This document shows, one piece after another, positions 62,207-64,000 of a stretch of DNA of 64,000 nt (position 1 is the stretch's first letter; every line of letters begins with the position of its first letter). The notes below the pieces were generated by a model, which was given only the letters and a program-made list of their open reading frames with translations, searched no databases and was not told the DNA's origin. Where the stretch lies: NCBI RefSeq assembly GCF_900100315.1, contig NZ_FNFF01000001.1, positions 1,364,001 through 1,428,000 of the forward strand, given 5' to 3'. The translations under genes and the position numbers were made by a program. Source of the stretch: Streptomyces indicus (GTDB lineage Bacteria > Actinomycetota > Actinomycetes > Streptomycetales > Streptomycetaceae).

Positions 62207-63298
62207 TTGAATATCTCTTCCTCCTCCCACCCCCTGACCGGCTACGGCTGGGACACGGACTGGGAGGCCGCTTTCGCGCCGTATGCGGAGCAGGGCCTCG
62301 TCGTGGGCCGTGTGGTGCGGGTCGACCGCGGGCTGTGCGACATCGTGACCGCCGAGGGCACGCTGCGCGCCGACACCGCGCTCGTCACACCCCGCGATCC
62401 CCTGAAGGTCATCTGCACCGGTGACTGGGCCGTCGTCGACACCGTCGCCGACCCGCCGCTGGTGCGCACCTACCTGCCCCGCCGTACGGCCTTCGTACGC
62501 AACACCTCGTCCAAGCGGTCCGAGGGCCAGATCCTCGCCGCCAACGTCGACCACGCGATCATCGCGGTGCCGCTGACCGGGGATCTCGACCTCGGCCGTA
62601 TCGAGCGGTTCCTCGCACTCGCCTGGGAATCCGGGGCCCAGCCCCTGGTCGTCCTCACCAAGGCCGACCTGGTGCCGGACCCGGTGGCCCTCTCGTATCT
62701 CGTCGAGGACGTCGAGACCACCGCCCCCGGCGTGCAGGTGCTGCCCGTCAGCTCCGCGCTCGGCGAGGGCGTCGAGATCCTCCAGGCCGTCGTCGCCGGC
62801 GGTACGAGCGTGCTGCTCGGCCCGTCCGGCGCCGGCAAGTCCACCCTCGCCAACGCGCTGCTCGGCGAGGACGTCATGGAGGTCCAGGCCATCCGTGACG
62901 TGGACGGCAAGGGCCGGCACACGACGACCACGCGCAACCTCCTGGCGCTGCCCGGCGGCGGCGTCCTCATCGACACCCCCGGTCTGCGGGGCGTCGGCCT
63001 GTGGGACGCCGAGACCGGGGTGGGCCAGGTCTTCTCGGAGATCGAGGAGCTGGCCGAGCAGTGCCGGTTCCACGACTGCGCGCACGAGACGGAGCCCGGC
63101 TGCGCGGTGCTCGCCGCGCTCGAGGACGGTTCGCTCCCCGAGCGCCGTCTGGAGAGCTACCGCAAGCTGCTCCGCGAGAACCAGCGGCTGCTCGCCAAGA
63201 CCGACGCCCGGCTGCGGGCGGAGATCCGGCGCGACTGGAAGCTCAAGCACGCCGAGGGCCGCGCGGCCATGGAGGCCAAGGGGCGCGGGCTGCGCTGA
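62207..63298 (+). CDS. rsgA: Ribosome small-subunit-dependent GTPase A
   Basis: A 363-residue circularly permuted GTPase that helps mature the 30S subunit. An OB-fold N-domain (VVGRVVRVDRGLCDIVTAEGTLRAD) precedes the GTPase domain, in which the order is NVDHAIIAV, TKAD (G4), SALGEG (G5), then the P-loop LLGPSGAGKSTLANALLG (about 202-219), HTTTTRNLL and DTPGLRG (G3). The C-terminal zinc finger is CRFHDCAHETEPGCAV. The TTG at 62207 is the only start consistent with the family's N-terminal HPLTGYGWD. Many Streptomyces have a second rsgA near sigR; this copy has different neighbours. Expression may be set by the leader described above. Confidence 0.96.
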   Translation: MNISSSSHPLTGYGWDTDWEAAFAPYAEQGLVVGRVVRVDRGLCDIVTAEGTLRADTALVTPRDPLKVICTGDWAVVDTVADPPLVRTYLPRRTAFVRNTSSKRSEGQILAANVDHAIIAVPLTGDLDLGRIERFLALAWESGAQPLVVLTKADLVPDPVALSYLVEDVETTAPGVQVLPVSSALGEGVEILQAVVAGGTSVLLGPSGAGKSTLANALLGEDVMEVQAIRDVDGKGRHTTTTRNLLALPGGGVLIDTPGLRGVGLWDAETGVGQVFSEIEELAEQCRFHDCAHETEPGCAVLAALEDGSLPERRLESYRKLLRENQRLLAKTDARLRAEIRRDWKLKHAEGRAAMEAKGRGLR

Positions 63299-63333
63299 GG
63301 CGCCACGCCGGGCGCGGGCTCCGCTGAGCCGCC
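63281..63333. repeat. Duplicated gene end: last codons of rsgA repeated
   Basis: Two 24-base copies (63281-63304 and 63310-63333) share 22 positions; each reads GGGCGCGGGCT-x-CGCTGA. The first contains the rsgA stop and the second is non-coding. This is the same type of event as at the pucR end. Confidence 0.8.
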
Positions 63334-63364
63334 CCGCCGCCCGGCGGTGGTGTCAATCCGACTT

Positions 63365-63403
63365 CCGGTGAGGGGAGTTGTCAGTCACTCCTCCCCTCAC
63401 CGG
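63365..63403 (+). terminator. First terminator after rsgA
   Basis: CCGGTGAGGGGAG and CTCCCCTCACCGG form a perfect 13-bp stem with a 13-base loop, 66 bases past the rsgA stop. Confidence 0.85.
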
Positions 63404-63434
63404 CAGGGCCGGTGCCTGGCCGGGCACCGGGGGA

Positions 63435-63480
63435 GAAGGGCCCGTCGGCCGGCTGTGGCGGCCTGGCCGACGGGCCCTTC
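63435..63480. terminator. Second, 16-bp terminator before lacZ-type gene
   Basis: GAAGGGCCCGTCGGCC pairs exactly with GGCCGACGGGCCCTTC around a 14-base loop. With the hairpin 32 bases before, it gives a double terminator that isolates the beta-galactosidase gene from rsgA. Confidence 0.88.
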
Positions 63481-63528
63481 GGCATGCCCGGGAGACCCGG
63501 CCGCCTCCCCGGCCACCGCCCCCCAGGC

Positions 63529-63585
63529 CCGGGTGCATTCGTCGAACCACCGCCGCCGCAGCTCCGGGTGCATTCGTCCAACCAC
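63529..63585. repeat. Two 22-bp direct repeats upstream of the beta-galactosidase gene
   Basis: CCGGGTGCATTCGTC followed by (G/C)AACCAC occurs at 63529-63550 and 63564-63585, with 21 of 22 positions identical and start points 35 bases apart. They lie 65-120 bases upstream of the start at 63650. Paired operator copies for a sugar-responsive repressor are a possibility. Nothing else is seen in the gap from 63481 to 63649. Confidence 0.6.
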
Positions 63586-63649
63586 TGGCCCGCAAGTCCA
63601 AGCCCCGCACCCTTCCGCGCACCGCCCGGACCGGGTGAGGATCCGATGT

Positions 63650-64000
63650 ATGACCGACACCGACACGGATATCGCGTACGTCGTCGACGTCTCCCCCGGC
63701 TCCGGCACCCTTCCCCCGCGCGCCTGGCCGCCGGCCTCGGACGCCACCCGGCTTTCTCTGAACGGCAGTTGGCGCTTCCGGCTCAGTCCGTACGCCGACG
63801 CGGACACGGCCTTCACCGCGGAGGGTTACGACGCCTCCGCCTGGGACACGCTGCGGGTGCCCGGTCACTGGGTGCTCCAGGGGCAGGGCCGGCACGGCTC
63901 CCCCGCGTACACGAACACGCCCTACCCCTTCCCCGTCGACCCGCCCTTCGTGCCCACCGAGAACCCGACCGGCGACCATCTGCACACCTTCGACCTGCCG
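63650..64000 (+). CDS. LacZ-type beta-galactosidase (GH2), N-terminal part
   Basis: The first 117 residues of a glycoside hydrolase family 2 protein that runs off the right edge. LNGSWRFRLSPYADADTAF begins the jelly-roll sugar-binding domain, and WDTLRVPGHWVLQGQGRHGSPAYTNTPYPFPVDPPFVPTENPTG matches the conserved LacZ segment that precedes the Y-x-F-D-P-P-x-V-P region. The enzyme would hydrolyse lactose or plant galactosides. GAGG upstream supports the ATG at 63650. The MTDTDTD start is acidic and without signal peptide, so it is intracellular. Confidence 0.92.
   Translation, partial: MTDTDTDIAYVVDVSPGSGTLPPRAWPPASDATRLSLNGSWRFRLSPYADADTAFTAEGYDASAWDTLRVPGHWVLQGQGRHGSPAYTNTPYPFPVDPPFVPTENPTGDHLHTFDLP

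Overview
This window is chromosomal DNA from a high-GC actinobacterium, almost certainly a Streptomyces. The evidence is the strong G/C bias at third codon positions, GTG and TTG starts, leaderless promoters, a CebR-type cellulose operator, a DmdR/IdeR-type iron box, and many actinobacterial families (DUF2637, RNHCP, RsbW-like ATPase, PucR-controlled xanthine dehydrogenase, AraC-type Ada-AlkA). About 46 protein genes are supported, almost all complete. I see no tRNA, rRNA, CRISPR array, transposase, integrase or prophage module. This is core-like or arm-proximal housekeeping and regulatory DNA, not a mobile island.

Layout. 1-6.3 kb: the 3' end of a ROK-family gene, an HxlR regulator divergent from a quinone-type oxidoreductase, a DMT exporter, an acyl-CoA ligase divergent from a GAF/LuxR regulator, and a LysE exporter. 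6.3-8.6 kb: an AlkZ-like DNA glycosylase and two tandem RNHCP zinc-ribbon-like genes behind a possible leader peptide. 8.7-13.8 kb: mutA-mutB-meaB, the methylmalonyl-CoA mutase operon with its protective GTPase. 13.9-18.3 kb: a scramblase-like protein bracketed by inverted copies of a Streptomyces terminator repeat, then a three-module molybdoenzyme. 18.4-22.9 kb: two secreted carbohydrate proteins, one a GH6 cellulase with a CebR operator. 23-26.5 kb: an unknown protein, a universal stress protein, and a fusion protein ending in an Imm49-type domain.

26.6-35.5 kb is a coherent purine-catabolism region. XdhC maturation factor, NCS2 purine permease and the three xanthine dehydrogenase subunits lie on the minus strand, with a divergent PucR-type activator. 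35.6-41.3 kb: a TPR-like protein, an SDR with its adjacent GntR regulator, an iron-regulated FhuF-like reductase, a DUF2637 membrane protein and an RsbW-like ATPase. 41.4-47.3 kb: GH38 alpha-mannosidase, a secreted Asp/Leu-repeat protein and pyruvate dehydrogenase (quinone). 47.4-53.3 kb: a proline-rich PP2C-like protein, a DHFR-fold reductase, a DEDD exonuclease and a TerD-domain protein, followed by a structured intergenic region. 53.3-58.3 kb: a large secreted subtilase divergent from a TrmB/LuxR regulator. 58.4-62 kb: a PPOX protein, the coupled adaptive-response pair ada-alkA/ogt, and a GNAT acetyltransferase. 62-64 kb: rsgA behind a 24-codon leader ORF, then the start of an LacZ-type beta-galactosidase.

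I found no obvious new multi-gene system. The signals most worth follow-up are small: (i) the rsgA leader, with a strong-SD mini-ORF, a hairpin, a palindrome that buries the rsgA ribosome site, and a TTG start; (ii) twin related stem-loops between two convergent genes at 53.1-53.3 kb; (iii) the inverted pairs of a dispersed terminator repeat that enter coding sequence; (iv) the molybdoenzyme-FNR-ferredoxin fusion; (v) the Imm49 fusion without a visible toxin. A background feature is the number of short tandem duplications (15-32 bp), several of which copy a gene's last codons and stop.
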